Assembly (NCBI RefSeq): GCF_900188115.1
Contig: NZ_FZNW01000006.1
Span: 62,001 to 126,000 of the forward strand
DNA length: 64,000 nucleotides
DNA from: Haloechinothrix alba
GTDB lineage: Bacteria; Actinomycetota; Actinomycetes; Mycobacteriales; Pseudonocardiaceae
Direction: 5' to 3'
Shown here: positions 22,168 through 31,582 of the stretch, in pieces
Numbering within the stretch: the stretch's first letter is position 1
Layout of the letters: every line of letters begins with the position of its first letter
Notes under the pieces: generated by a model
The model's input: only the letters and a program-made list of their open reading frames with translations
What the model was told of the DNA's origin: nothing
The model's database searches: none
Program-made: the position numbers and the translations under genes

Positions 22168-22914
22168 ATGCGAAACGAGACCTCGACTGCATTCGGAACG
22201 AGCGCCGTCGGGCACGCCCTCGAGGCGGAGCTCGACCGGGCGCGTGCCCGGGGGCGTAGCGAGCCCCTCGTCGTCGACGTAGGTGGCGGCAGCGGTGTGT
22301 GGGCCGTTCCGTTCGCCCTGCAGGGGTGTATGATCACGGTGGTCGAGCCGAACCCGAACGCGATCGCGACCTTGCAGCGGCGTGCCGAGGAAGTCGGCGT
22401 ACGTGACCGGATCACCGTCGTGGCGAACGACTCGGACGCGCTCGCCGAGGAGGTCCCGCCGGGTAGCGCCGACCTGGTGCTCGCGCACGGGCTGCTCGAG
22501 GTCGTCGACGACCCCGCGGCCACGCTCGCGGCCGTGGCCGCGACCGTGTCGGTCGAGGGTGCCGTCTCGGTGCTGGTGGCCAACAAGTACGCAGCGATCC
22601 TGCACCGGGCACTCGCCGGGAAGTTCGGCGAGGCACGCGAGTTGCAGGCATCGGCGACCGGGGTGCTCGCCGACGACGGGGACACCGTGCAGCGGCGGTT
22701 CGATGTCGACGGGTTGCGCGAGCTGCACCGCTCGGCGGGCCTGGACATCGTGCTGCTGCAGGGTGAGGCAGTGGTGTCCGACTCGGCACACGACTCGGCC
22801 GACGTCGAGCTCGCCGAGTTCGAACGCGCCGCGGCCGCTTCCCCGCCGCTGCGCGACATCGCGAGCAGGCTCCACGTGGTCGCTCGCCGCGCGGCGGGAT
22901 CGCGGGGAGAATGA
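22168..22914 (+). CDS. SAM-dependent methyltransferase (class I)
   Basis: This 248-residue protein has the class-I methyltransferase motif I VVDVGGGSGVWAVP (about residues 35-48), motif II with the acidic VVEPNP, and motif IV DLVLAHGLLEVVDDP. The fold resembles the CmoM/SmtA group (tRNA wobble-uridine methylation), but the target is not certain. The ATG at 22168 follows GGTGAGAGG. It lies 15 bases before dinB, so the two may be co-transcribed. The 276-base gap to the divergent ParA gene holds no recognised site. Confidence 0.85.
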   Translation: MRNETSTAFGTSAVGHALEAELDRARARGRSEPLVVDVGGGSGVWAVPFALQGCMITVVEPNPNAIATLQRRAEEVGVRDRITVVANDSDALAEEVPPGSADLVLAHGLLEVVDDPAATLAAVAATVSVEGAVSVLVANKYAAILHRALAGKFGEARELQASATGVLADDGDTVQRRFDVDGLRELHRSAGLDIVLLQGEAVVSDSAHDSADVELAEFERAAAASPPLRDIASRLHVVARRAAGSRGE

Positions 22915-22929
22915 ACGCGGGGTGAGCAG

Positions 22930-24201
22930 ATGGGCCGAAGCTCGGAGCTGCACGGGCAGTCCTCCCGTTTCCGCCTGCCGCGGGGAGGCGACGACGCCGG
23001 ACCGCTCCCGGACGACACCGGATGCGGCGTGCTGCATGTCGATATGGATGCCTTCTTCGCGGCCGTGGAGCTGCGCGCGTATCCGGAGCTTGTCGCGGAG
23101 CCGGTCGTTGTGGCCGGTTCGAGCCCGCGCTCGGTGGTGATGTCGGCGAACTACCCGGCGCGTGAGTACGGGATCCGCTCGGCGATGCCGGTCGCGCAGG
23201 CCCGCAGGCTGTGCCCGCGCGCGACCTTCCTGACACCGACGCGTGGCGCCTACAGTGAGGTCTCCGCCGGGGTGATGGCCGTGTTCCGGGAGCTCACCCC
23301 GCAGGTCGAACCGCTGAGCCTCGATGAGGCGTTTCTCGACGTCAGTGGTGCGCTACGCAGGCTGAACAGCACGCCTGCCGGGATCGCGGCGGACATCCGT
23401 GCGCGGGTCGTGGCGGAGTTCGGGATCACCTGCTCGGTCGGGATCGCTCCGGTGAAGTTCCTGGCGAAGCTGGCCTCCGGGCTTGCCAAGCCGGACGGGA
23501 CGGTCGTCGTGCCGAGCTCCGAGGTGCTCGACTTCTTGCATCCGCTGCCGGTCTCGGCGCTGTGGGGGGTCGGTGGGCGCACCCGCGCCGCGCTGGAACG
23601 GGCGGGTATCAGCACGATCGGCGATGTGGCGGCGACCCCCGTGTCGCGGCTGAAGCGGGCGGTCGGGGTCGCCGCTGCCGAGCAGATGCACGCGCTCGCG
23701 TCGGGGCACGATCCCCGGCCCGTGACGCCGGACTCGGTGGAGAAGTCCTTCGGGGCGGAGCACACGTTCGACACCGATCAGGACGATCCGGACGTGCTGT
23801 ACCGCGAGCTGCTGCGCCTGTCGGAGAAAGTCGCGGCGGGGATACGCGCCAAGCGGATCCGCGCGAGAACGGTGAGTATCAAGGTGCGGTTCGCGGACTT
23901 CACCACGATCACTCGATCGCGTTCGTTGGTGGAGCCGACAGACGTCTCGCGGGAGATCCACGGCTGCGCTCGCGCGCTGTTCATCCAGCACACCCCGTCG
24001 AATGCCCTGGTGAGGCTGCTCGGAGTACGAGTGGAGGGGCTGGTGAGCGAGGACGACGGCGAACAGTTAAGCTTCACCAGCGATGTGCCGCGGTGGCGGG
24101 ATGCCGAGGTCGCCGCGGACGGCGCACGATCCAGGTTCGGTGCGGGGGCGGTGTATCCGGCGTCCTTGCTACCACCGGAGAGTTCCGAGGGATCCGGCTG
24201 A
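22930..24201 (+). CDS. dinB: DNA polymerase IV (Y family)
   Basis: DinB performs error-prone translesion synthesis. The catalytic motifs are VDMDAFFAAVE (about residues 35-45) and SLDEAF (about residues 133-138). A helix-hairpin-helix region (LWGVGGRTRAALERAGI) and the little-finger domain follow. Near the C-terminus EQLSF resembles the beta-clamp-binding peptide. The 423 residues match the family. I see no SOS box upstream, so LexA control is not supported. The start ATG at 22930 adds a 30-residue N-terminal extension common in actinobacteria. Confidence 0.95.
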   Translation: MGRSSELHGQSSRFRLPRGGDDAGPLPDDTGCGVLHVDMDAFFAAVELRAYPELVAEPVVVAGSSPRSVVMSANYPAREYGIRSAMPVAQARRLCPRATFLTPTRGAYSEVSAGVMAVFRELTPQVEPLSLDEAFLDVSGALRRLNSTPAGIAADIRARVVAEFGITCSVGIAPVKFLAKLASGLAKPDGTVVVPSSEVLDFLHPLPVSALWGVGGRTRAALERAGISTIGDVAATPVSRLKRAVGVAAAEQMHALASGHDPRPVTPDSVEKSFGAEHTFDTDQDDPDVLYRELLRLSEKVAAGIRAKRIRARTVSIKVRFADFTTITRSRSLVEPTDVSREIHGCARALFIQHTPSNALVRLLGVRVEGLVSEDDGEQLSFTSDVPRWRDAEVAADGARSRFGAGAVYPASLLPPESSEGSG

Positions 24202-24382
24202 CCCGCCGTGGGGACTGCCACGCTCGGTACGAAATCTACACACGTGTAATGCCGGCTAGGGTAGTCGCGTACGCCAGGTGCTCGTATCCTGGAGAGTGAC
24301 ACCAGGCAGTGCTGGTGAATGACAGGATCCGTCGAGTTGCGCCGCGCGGCGTGCGCGACATGCTGCGGGAGGTTGAGGACAC

Positions 24383-24781
24383 ATGCCACTCTCCGAGCAT
24401 GAGCAGCGTATGCTCGAGCAGATCGAGCAGGCCCTGTATGACGAGGATCCGAAGTTCGCATCGAGCGTGCGCGGAAACCGGATGCAGCGGCCGAACCGCC
24501 GTAAGCGGATCCTGGGAGTCGCTCTCTTTCTCGTCGGTGCGGCGCTACTGCCGCTCGGTGTCATGCTCGATCTTCGCCTCGCCGAGGTGCCGTACCTGAG
24601 CGTGTTCGGCTTCCTGATGATGTTCGTCGGCGTGGTGGTGGCGCTGGCCTCGCTGCGTACTCCCCAGGTCGCGCCGGACGACGGCGCGGACGGCAAGGAC
24701 GAGGGCAAGTCCAAGTCCTCGCGTGGCTCGTTCGCCCAGCGCATGGAGCAGCGCTTCAAGCACCGGTTCGACGACCGCTGA
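24383..24781 (+). CDS. DUF3040 membrane protein
   Basis: This 132-residue protein starts with MPLSEHEQRMLEQIEQALYD, the hallmark of DUF3040. Two membrane helices (about residues 42-62 and 70-92) and a charged Lys/Asp/Ser tail follow. The family is widespread in actinobacteria, often near the mra/fts cluster, as here; its function is unknown. The ATG at 24383 follows GGGAGGTTGAGG. A TAGGGT box at 24257-24262 may be its -10 element. Confidence 0.88.
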   Translation: MPLSEHEQRMLEQIEQALYDEDPKFASSVRGNRMQRPNRRKRILGVALFLVGAALLPLGVMLDLRLAEVPYLSVFGFLMMFVGVVVALASLRTPQVAPDDGADGKDEGKSKSSRGSFAQRMEQRFKHRFDDR

Positions 24782-24799
24782 CCGTTGCCTTCTTGTGAG

Positions 24800-24925
24800 C
24801 GAGTGTGAGTGCTCATGGTTAGACAGCCGCTCCTTGCGGAGCGGCGGTCCCCGTCTGATCAACCGTGTGGCTGTGCGGGGTTGACGCTTCACGGCCTCCT
24901 GCCTTCCCCGCTTGCGCGGGGCTGG
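24800..24925 (-). ncRNA. Candidate TnpB guide RNA (reRNA/omega RNA) scaffold at the tnpB 3' end
   Basis: On the tnpB sense strand three stems stack: CCCCGC-GCAA-GCGGGG (24921-24906), TCAACC paired to GGTTGA across 14 bases (24884-24859), and GCCGCTCC-GCAA-GGAGCGGC (24845-24826). Two are capped by GCAA, a GNRA tetraloop. All lie inside the last 35 codons of tnpB. In IS605-type elements the guide RNA overlaps the tnpB 3' end and runs out of the element. The exact ends here are not known. Confidence 0.45.
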
Positions 24926-26276
24926 TCTTCTGGGTGGCTCCACGTCCTGCCACCGACCCACTGTCGGCGGGACCCCGTTCACCCGGCCGGGTCTCGTGGA
25001 GTCGGGCGAGGTTGATCGCGGCATTTCGATCCCGGTCGAGGACCATGCCGCAGTGTTCGCACACGTAGGTCCGCTCGGCGAGGGCCAGGCTTGGCTTTCG
25101 CCCGCCACACGCCGAACAGGTCTTGGATGATGGGTACCAACGGTCGGCCTCCACCAGGGTGGAGCCGTACCAGCGCATCTTGTAGCCGAGCATGCGTCTG
25201 ATCTCGGCGAGCGCGGCGTCGGCGAGCGCACGGTTCAGGCCACGTGTCCGAACCCCGCCGTTGCGTCGCATTCCGGCTGCGTTCAACGTTTCAACCACGA
25301 TCACTTCGTGGTGCCGGGCGAGCGCTGTCGTGGCCTTGTGCAGTACGTCGCGCCGGAGGTTCACGGCCCGAGCGTGGGCCTTGCCGATACGGGACTGTGT
25401 GCGGCGCCACCGCTGCGACGGCCGCTGCTTCCGACGGGTCGCGGGGCCATAAGGGCCGTGCTGGCGCGCGGACCTGCGGCCCAGAACCCGCAACCGCGCC
25501 TGCGCCTCCGCAAGTGACTTCGGCGCCGGCACCCGCATGGTTTCGGTGCCGTCCGGGGTCGCTGCCACAAGCAGGTCACTGACTCCGACATCCACACCGA
25601 CCACCCGATGCGGTGCGGTGCCGGCGTTCGGTGCAGGAGTGACCTGTCGCCGAACGAGGGTCTGCAACGAGCAGTACCACCGACCCGCACTGTCACGAGT
25701 CACGGTGGCCGACAGAATACGGGCAGTGCCCGCCTCGATCCGCCGGGCGAGCTTGCGAGTTGACTCGTGCGTCCTGATCCGGCCCAACCGCGGTAGCGTG
25801 ACGTGATGCCTGTCAGGCTCCACCCGGATCGTGCCGGTGGTGAACCGCACCGATGCCCGCGACCGGGCACGGGCCTTGAACCGCGGAAACCCGACTACAC
25901 CACCTGCCCGCTCACCCGCCCGCGACGCAGACCACGCGTCCAGGGCACGAGACAGCGCATCCAGACCGGTGTTGTACGCCTCCTTGGAGTACTCGCTCCA
26001 CCACGGCGCCACCTCGTGCTTGCGGGCGTTCCACGCACGCCGCAGAGCAGGCAGCGACCACCCCAGTGGCGGGGTTAGATCGGCATCGGCGACACCGTAG
26101 CTGCGTTCCGCCGCCCGCTGGTCCAGGACTGCCTTCACCAGCGCGAGCATGTCGTTGAAACAGAACCGGGCCGCACTCACATGCCCGAGCAGAGCCCGCC
26201 GTTGCCGCGACGAAGGGTCCAGGGCATAGCGGTACGCCTGCACGATCCACCCGTCAGGCACCTCCAACCACGACAT
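24819..26276 (-). CDS. tnpB: TnpB-type RNA-guided nuclease (IS200/IS605 family OrfB)
   Basis: TnpB is the transposon-encoded RuvC nuclease ancestral to Cas12, guided by an RNA from the element's end. The RuvC triad is intact: D229 (GVDVGVSD), E329 (VVETLNAAG) and D414/D416 (LDRDRNAAINLAR). A four-cysteine zinc finger (CSACGG ... VCEHCG) lies between E and the last D. The 485 residues start at ATG 26276 (MSWLEVPDG); an upstream in-frame extension is Gly/Arg-rich and unconvincing. The last 60 residues are a Gly/Ser/Ala tail that encodes RNA hairpins. No tnpA transposase is in the neighbourhood, and the element ends are not obvious. Confidence 0.92.
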   Translation of the reverse strand: MSWLEVPDGWIVQAYRYALDPSSRQRRALLGHVSAARFCFNDMLALVKAVLDQRAAERSYGVADADLTPPLGWSLPALRRAWNARKHEVAPWWSEYSKEAYNTGLDALSRALDAWSASRAGERAGGVVGFPRFKARARSRASVRFTTGTIRVEPDRHHVTLPRLGRIRTHESTRKLARRIEAGTARILSATVTRDSAGRWYCSLQTLVRRQVTPAPNAGTAPHRVVGVDVGVSDLLVAATPDGTETMRVPAPKSLAEAQARLRVLGRRSARQHGPYGPATRRKQRPSQRWRRTQSRIGKAHARAVNLRRDVLHKATTALARHHEVIVVETLNAAGMRRNGGVRTRGLNRALADAALAEIRRMLGYKMRWYGSTLVEADRWYPSSKTCSACGGRKPSLALAERTYVCEHCGMVLDRDRNAAINLARLHETRPGERGPADSGSVAGRGATQKTSPAQAGKAGGREASTPHSHTVDQTGTAAPQGAAV

Positions 26277-26652
26277 CAGCCCGCCCCACGCGCATGGCGG
26301 CCGCCAGCACCATCCCCGGCGACGACCACCGCCCGACACCACAGCCCCAAGCGGGCCAACCGGTCCCCGTATCCCACGACGATCATCATGACACAAGGGC
26401 CCGACAGAATGCGCCGCATCCTCGACCCTCCCCACTCAGCCCGACCCCACTGACCACCTCCGCGACCACGACCGCGTTGCTGATAACACACCCGGACAGC
26501 CCCGCCAACCCCGGCCAACCTCATCCGCTCACGAACACGCACACTTGATCACGCTTACTCACGACACCGCGAGCAGCTGGCTACCCCTCTGCCGCCCGGA
26601 ACCGAGCGAGGCCGAGCAAGGCGGGTTCGCCCGCACGCCGGAGGCCCCTGGG
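26277..26652. other. Non-coding stretch upstream of tnpB
   Basis: This 376-base stretch lies between the tnpB start and the tgpA stop. It is C-rich and A-richer than neighbouring genes, and no open frame resembles a protein. It should contain the left end of the TnpB element, but I could not identify a subterminal hairpin or a convincing target motif. Confidence 0.5.
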
Positions 26653-29151
26653 CTAGAACCCGACCACCGACCGCGGGAACAACCGGCCTGCCATGTCCAC
26701 CGGAGCGGCGCTCGCCAGGCTCGCCCGCAACCGTTCGTACGCAGCTGCGAGGTCGCCGCTCGTCTCACCGGCCGGGCCGTACCAGGACCGTTCCAGGCAC
26801 GTGACGACGGCGTGTAGTTGCTGCTGACCATCGGCTCCGAGACGTCCGCCCTCGCCCATCCGCAGGGCAGCGTCCCGTACGGTGTCCGCGATCCCGATCG
26901 GGATACGGCGGTCGGCGCACTCCGCGATCAGCTCCTGCCACGCGGCGTCCGCGGCGTCGGCCCGCCTGCTCAGCAGGGTATGTAGCCTGCGCCTGCGGCC
27001 GATCTCGCGTAGCAACCACGGCGCTACGGCGCCACCCGCGAGCACCGCCACGAGCCAGGCGAGCCAGCCGGACAGCTGCCAGCTCAGCATGGCCAGACCG
27101 AGGACACCGCAGGCTGCCGCCCCGACGGGAAGCCACGGCGCGGCAAGGGAGAGGTACCGGGCACCGGGGCGGACCCCGTCCGGCCGACGGCGCAGCCTGG
27201 ATGTGCTGCGTGCCGCGAGGACCGCGGCACACCCGAGTGCTGTGGCCAGTGCCAGCGACACACCGGCGAGCCACTGTGACCAGGTCGGCGGCGCTCCGGT
27301 CGGGAGGGAGCCCGCGTCGACCCGGTTGCCTGCGGTCGTGCTGTCCTCGGGCGGCGCCGCCGCCTGGTCGTCGGTGTTCCCGTCGCGCTCCTGCGGTCCC
27401 TGCGCCGCGGCGTCGTCCTCCCGGCCTGACGAGTCCCGCTGGCCCTCCAGGTAGAGGGGCGTGGTGCTGCGGCCGTCGTCCAGCGGAGTCGGGTCGAAGG
27501 GCATCCACCCGTGCTGCTCACCGAAGTACACCTCGACCCAGGCGTGCGCGTCCCGTGAGGTGATGGAGCGGTGCTCGCCCTGCTTCTCGCCGGAGGTGAA
27601 CCCGACGGCGACCCGGGCGGGGATGTCGATCGCGCGCAGCATGACGGCCATGGACGAGGCGAACTGCTCGCAGAAACCGGTCCTGCCGAACAGGACGAAG
27701 TCTGCGAGTGCGTCGTTCGCGGCTTCCTCGGAAGGCGGTGCCGTGCTCGTGTCGTACGTGAAGCGGCCGTCCTCGGTGAAGTACCGCCACAGAGCCGCAG
27801 CCTGGTCGAACGTCGACTCCTCGCCAGCGGTGACCTCCTCTGCGAGCTCGGCGACGCGCGGGTCCACGTCGTCGACCTCGGTGTAGACGCTCGCGGGAGC
27901 TCCGGGGTCCGGCTCCGCCGCGCGTAGCTCGGCCGGTCGGGCATCGCGCAGCGAGGTCGTGATCGAGTAGGTGGGCGGGCGTTCCCGGTGCTCGCTGAAG
28001 ACCGTGCCGCTCATCGTGTCGTAGTGCCACCGGTCGTCGATCCCGTCGATGCTGCTCGGCTCACCGTAGACCGGGAGCCACACGTCCTCCCACCCGACCG
28101 GCTGAATGGTGATCTCGGTGTCCGGGCTGCGGCTGGCCCCTCCGGGGACGGGCAAGGGTTCGGTGGCGGGCAGGCCGGCAGGGAGCGAGTCCCGGTCGGC
28201 GAGGGACCAGCCCTCGTCGGGGCGGTAGGTGTCCAATGTGAACGCGCGCATGAGCTGCCGGTCGTCCTCGAGCCCGCGAACGCGGAACATCTCCCGCTCC
28301 TCGTCGTGGTTGAGCATGCCGCGCAACGACGTGAACGGGGTGATCCCCATCCCGGACGACACGCCGCCCTGCTCGTCCGAGCCGCTGGGAAGCTGGCCGA
28401 CCGTGCCGATGGAGGTGACGGTGACCCCGGAGACGAGCCCGAGCACCACGGCGAGCGACATCAGCGTGACAGGCACCGGTGCTGCCGCGGCGACGGCCTC
28501 GCGTGCGGACCTGTGGCGGTGGAAGGTCTGCCATCTCCGGTGGCTGCCGTGCACCGTGATCAGGGCCGCGAAGGCCGTCGCGCCGAGCACGAACGACCAC
28601 CACGGCAGCATCTGGTTCGACAGCGACGCCGGGATGGCGTAGATGCACAGCAGCGCGAGACCGGCCGCGGCAGGTGCCTTCGCCGGGACGGCGAGCGTGT
28701 CGACGAGTACCGCGACGACTCCGACCGCCAGCGTGGTCAGCAACACGATCGGGCCGCTCGCGCCGATCGGGGGTGTACCGGTGCGGATCTCCTCGCCTGC
28801 CGTGAGCAGCAGGGTGTGCAGCTCGTCGAGAGCGGCCGGTCCCGGCACCGCCACCGCGATGCCGTGCTCGGCGAACATCGCGGTCACACCGAGCAACAGG
28901 ACGATGAGCTGGCAGGGCCCGACGACGACGGCAGGCAACCCGAGCAGGCGGGCGGCCGATCCCGTCCCCGCCACGAGAAGGACAGCCACCGCGATCGGCA
29001 CCAGCCATGAGAGCCCGGCGATCACGCTGGTCAGCGCGGTCGCGGATGCGATAGTGGCCGCCGCGGCGAGCCCGCTTGCCGGCAGCGCTGCGCGTACTGC
29101 GGCCGAGCGGCGGCTGGCAGGGCCGGCGTTGCCGGGATGTGCCTCGGTCAT
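26653..29151 (-). CDS. Transglutaminase-like membrane protein (DUF3488/TgpA type)
   Basis: This 832-residue protein has about seven membrane helices in the first 240 residues (DUF3488-like), a large extracytoplasmic part, and a transglutaminase core with Cys in GFCEQFASS (near residue 492), His in DAHAWVEVYF (near 537) and Asp in PFDPTP (near 551). One helix near residue 630 and two near 680-720 follow, then a cytoplasmic tail. The start ATG overlaps the DUF58 gene stop (ATGA). It forms a tight operon with the DUF58 and moxR genes. The natural substrate is unknown. Confidence 0.92.
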   Translation of the reverse strand: MTEAHPGNAGPASRRSAAVRAALPASGLAAAATIASATALTSVIAGLSWLVPIAVAVLLVAGTGSAARLLGLPAVVVGPCQLIVLLLGVTAMFAEHGIAVAVPGPAALDELHTLLLTAGEEIRTGTPPIGASGPIVLLTTLAVGVVAVLVDTLAVPAKAPAAAGLALLCIYAIPASLSNQMLPWWSFVLGATAFAALITVHGSHRRWQTFHRHRSAREAVAAAAPVPVTLMSLAVVLGLVSGVTVTSIGTVGQLPSGSDEQGGVSSGMGITPFTSLRGMLNHDEEREMFRVRGLEDDRQLMRAFTLDTYRPDEGWSLADRDSLPAGLPATEPLPVPGGASRSPDTEITIQPVGWEDVWLPVYGEPSSIDGIDDRWHYDTMSGTVFSEHRERPPTYSITTSLRDARPAELRAAEPDPGAPASVYTEVDDVDPRVAELAEEVTAGEESTFDQAAALWRYFTEDGRFTYDTSTAPPSEEAANDALADFVLFGRTGFCEQFASSMAVMLRAIDIPARVAVGFTSGEKQGEHRSITSRDAHAWVEVYFGEQHGWMPFDPTPLDDGRSTTPLYLEGQRDSSGREDDAAAQGPQERDGNTDDQAAAPPEDSTTAGNRVDAGSLPTGAPPTWSQWLAGVSLALATALGCAAVLAARSTSRLRRRPDGVRPGARYLSLAAPWLPVGAAACGVLGLAMLSWQLSGWLAWLVAVLAGGAVAPWLLREIGRRRRLHTLLSRRADAADAAWQELIAECADRRIPIGIADTVRDAALRMGEGGRLGADGQQQLHAVVTCLERSWYGPAGETSGDLAAAYERLRASLASAAPVDMAGRLFPRSVVGF

Positions 29152-30443
29152 CGTGCCCCCGCCGATACCGGGCGTCCCGGGGCCGACCGGCACAGCTCCG
29201 CCCAGGCACCGGGGATGGTCGTGGTGGAGTCGACCACGCATGTCGCCCATCCGGAGGCGCGGAACAGGCGTGCCGACTGCTCTGCCGGAACCGTCTCGCG
29301 GTGCGCGGCACCGGACCAGGACGGGGTGTCGAGCAGGACGGCCACGGCCGGCCCAGCACCGGTGTGCGCGCGGCACAGCTGATGCACGGCCTCGTCGGAG
29401 AGGCTGCCGAGTACGGCGATGAGCGCGCCGCCGTCCGTGAGGCTCGCCCTCGCGCCGATATCGCGCTCGTGTGACTGCTGCACGGCCGCGAGCTTGTCCA
29501 GGATGAGCTCGTCGTGCTCCGGGGTGCCGCCAGAGGGTACGTCCACCAGCGGCACGGTGTCCTCGGTGATCAGCCGGACCCCGCGACCGGAACGTCGGAG
29601 CTGCAGGCCGGTGCTCGCCGCGAACGACACGGCCCACTCCACACTGCTCGCTGGACCGGTTCCCGCGTGTGCCGCGGCGCGGCGGTCCAGCAGGACGGTG
29701 GAACGTCCCTGCCGGGGTCGTTCCTCCAGCCGGACCATCAACTCGTCCCGGCGTGCCGTGGAAGGCCAGTGGACACGGCGCATGTCGTCACCGTGCCGGT
29801 ACTGCCGCACGATCGAGTCCGGGTCGCCCATGCCGCTCACCCGTGCGGCCGCACCCTGGTAGTGGGACTCGTTACCGGCGCCGAACGGAAGGCCGGTGAG
29901 TTCCACGGTGCGGGGGACGACGGTCAGTGGCGAAGCCGTGAGCAGGTCGTGGTCGAGCTCGCACAACCCGAACGGGTCGGACATCGTCGCACTCAGGTCG
30001 GTGATCCGGTGCACCCCGCGCAGCGCGGGCCGTAGCGGGTAGGTGAGCTCGACGACGCGTCCCCGCGGCAGGCGTTCGACGACGAATCGCGGGCGCGAGC
30101 CGAGCTGGTAGGGGACGCCGTCGGTGAGGACGGTGTGGACGGGGGGAAGCCTGCCGCTGCGCCACAGCCTCAACCGCACCGCGCACTCGGCTCCCACGGG
30201 GATCCTGTCCGGGCGTACGAGCCGTTCGGCGCGGATCCGTACGCGTGGCAGTGCCAGGAACAGCACGGCAAGCAGGGGCAGCGCGATGATGAACGTCGCT
30301 ACGCGCAGCAGCTCCCGTTCGTTGAGCACCCACGCGCACACGGCGGCTGCGACGCCGGCGGCGAGCAGGCACCGTCCGCGTGTGGTCAGTCCCAGCAGCG
30401 CACGAGTGCTCGCGCGGAGGTACTGTCGCAGCGTCGCCAGCAC
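29148..30443 (-). CDS. DUF58 domain protein
   Basis: This 431-residue protein has two membrane helices (about residues 24-62) and the DUF58 core, recognised by VRQYRHGDDMRRVHW (about residues 215-229), followed by a von Willebrand-A-like C-terminal half. DUF58 proteins work with MoxR ATPases and transglutaminase partners in envelope assembly. It begins 2 bases after the moxR stop (GTG at 30443) and overlaps the transglutaminase gene by 4 bases. Confidence 0.9.
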   Translation of the reverse strand: MLATLRQYLRASTRALLGLTTRGRCLLAAGVAAAVCAWVLNERELLRVATFIIALPLLAVLFLALPRVRIRAERLVRPDRIPVGAECAVRLRLWRSGRLPPVHTVLTDGVPYQLGSRPRFVVERLPRGRVVELTYPLRPALRGVHRITDLSATMSDPFGLCELDHDLLTASPLTVVPRTVELTGLPFGAGNESHYQGAAARVSGMGDPDSIVRQYRHGDDMRRVHWPSTARRDELMVRLEERPRQGRSTVLLDRRAAAHAGTGPASSVEWAVSFAASTGLQLRRSGRGVRLITEDTVPLVDVPSGGTPEHDELILDKLAAVQQSHERDIGARASLTDGGALIAVLGSLSDEAVHQLCRAHTGAGPAVAVLLDTPSWSGAAHRETVPAEQSARLFRASGWATCVVDSTTTIPGAWAELCRSAPGRPVSAGAR

Positions 30444-30445
30444 GG

Positions 30446-31582
30446 TTATCGCGCTCCGCGCGGTACGGGTACGCGTTGCAGCACGGCGCGGACGATGTCG
30501 ACGTCGGTCTGCCGGGACGCCTGTGCCTCGGTCGTCAGCACGAGCCGATGCGCAAGCACCGGTATGACCACCGCGTGGATGTCGTCGGGAACGACGTACT
30601 CGCGGCCGGACAGCGCTGCTTGCGCGCGGGCGGCGCGCACCAGGTGCAGGGTCGCGCGGGGAGAGGCGCCGAGACGGACCTCGGCGGCGTGCCGGGTGGC
30701 GGTGATCAGCTCCACCGCGTACTGGCGCAGCTCCGCCGCGATGTGTACGCGCCGCACGGTCTCGGCCATCGCCTGTACGTGACGGGCGTCCGAGACCGGC
30801 TGTAGCTCACCGAGCGGGTCGTGTCCGGCGTGTTCGTCGATCATGGCCAGTTCGGCCTGCTGATCCGGGTAGCCGATGGACACGCGGGCGCTGAACCGGT
30901 CCCGCTGGGCCTCCGGTAGCGCGTAGGTGCCTTCCATCTCGACAGGGTTCTGCGTCGCGATGACCATGAACGGGCGGTCGAGGTGGTAGGTGGTCGTGTC
31001 CACGGTCGCCTGGTGTTCCTCCATACACTCCAGCAGCGCCGACTGTGTCTTCGGGGAGGCGCGGTTGATCTCGTCTCCGACAACGATGTTGGCGAACACC
31101 GGCCCCGGCCGGAACTCGAACTGGCTGGTCTCCCTGTTGTAGATGGACACGCCGGTGATGTCGCTCGGCAGCAGGTCCGGCGTGAACTGGACCCTGCTGA
31201 CCGGGCAGTCGATGGACCGTGCGAGCGCCTTGGCCAGGGAGGTCTTGCCGACCCCGGGGACGTCCTCGACCAGGAGGTGCCCCTCGGACAGCAGCGTCAC
31301 CATCGCGATGCGTACGACCTCGGACTTGCCGACGAGGACCCGCTCGATGTTGCTGGCGATCTTGGCGACGGTCTCGTGCAGCTCGGCGAACCCGGCGACG
31401 TGGTGGTCGGCACGGGTGCCCTTGGCGGTATCGAACGGGGTGTGCGTGGCAGCCCGCTCCTGCCGGGTCGTGGTCGCTGTGTGTGCGCCGTTGGACGCCG
31501 TCGCGCCGTTCGAGTGTGGCTGCGCCACCGAGCTCGGGCTCGTGGTCGATGCCAGCGATGAGGACTGGGCTCGTGACGTCAC
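30446..31582 (-). CDS. moxR: MoxR-family AAA+ ATPase
   Basis: MoxR ATPases are chaperone-like AAA+ proteins that activate partner proteins. Walker A is VPGVGKTSLAKALA, Walker B is VVGDEINRASPKTQSALLE, and sensor 1 is VIATQNPVEMEGTY. The 378 residues include a 60-residue Ser/Thr/Ala-rich N-terminal tail. The GTG at 31582 was chosen because GGAGG lies 4 bases upstream; longer frames continue upstream without homology. It heads the moxR-DUF58-tgpA operon, divergent from mraZ. Confidence 0.92.
   Translation of the reverse strand: MTSRAQSSSLASTTSPSSVAQPHSNGATASNGAHTATTTRQERAATHTPFDTAKGTRADHHVAGFAELHETVAKIASNIERVLVGKSEVVRIAMVTLLSEGHLLVEDVPGVGKTSLAKALARSIDCPVSRVQFTPDLLPSDITGVSIYNRETSQFEFRPGPVFANIVVGDEINRASPKTQSALLECMEEHQATVDTTTYHLDRPFMVIATQNPVEMEGTYALPEAQRDRFSARVSIGYPDQQAELAMIDEHAGHDPLGELQPVSDARHVQAMAETVRRVHIAAELRQYAVELITATRHAAEVRLGASPRATLHLVRAARAQAALSGREYVVPDDIHAVVIPVLAHRLVLTTEAQASRQTDVDIVRAVLQRVPVPRGAR

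Noticed and set aside
22900-22930. A LexA/SOS box for dinB
   Set aside because: No TCGAAC-N4-GTTCGA-like sequence is found upstream of the start.
26277-26652. TTGAT near 26533 as the target motif of the TnpB element
   Set aside because: It is on the wrong strand for the tnpB orientation and the real element boundary is unknown, so it has no support.
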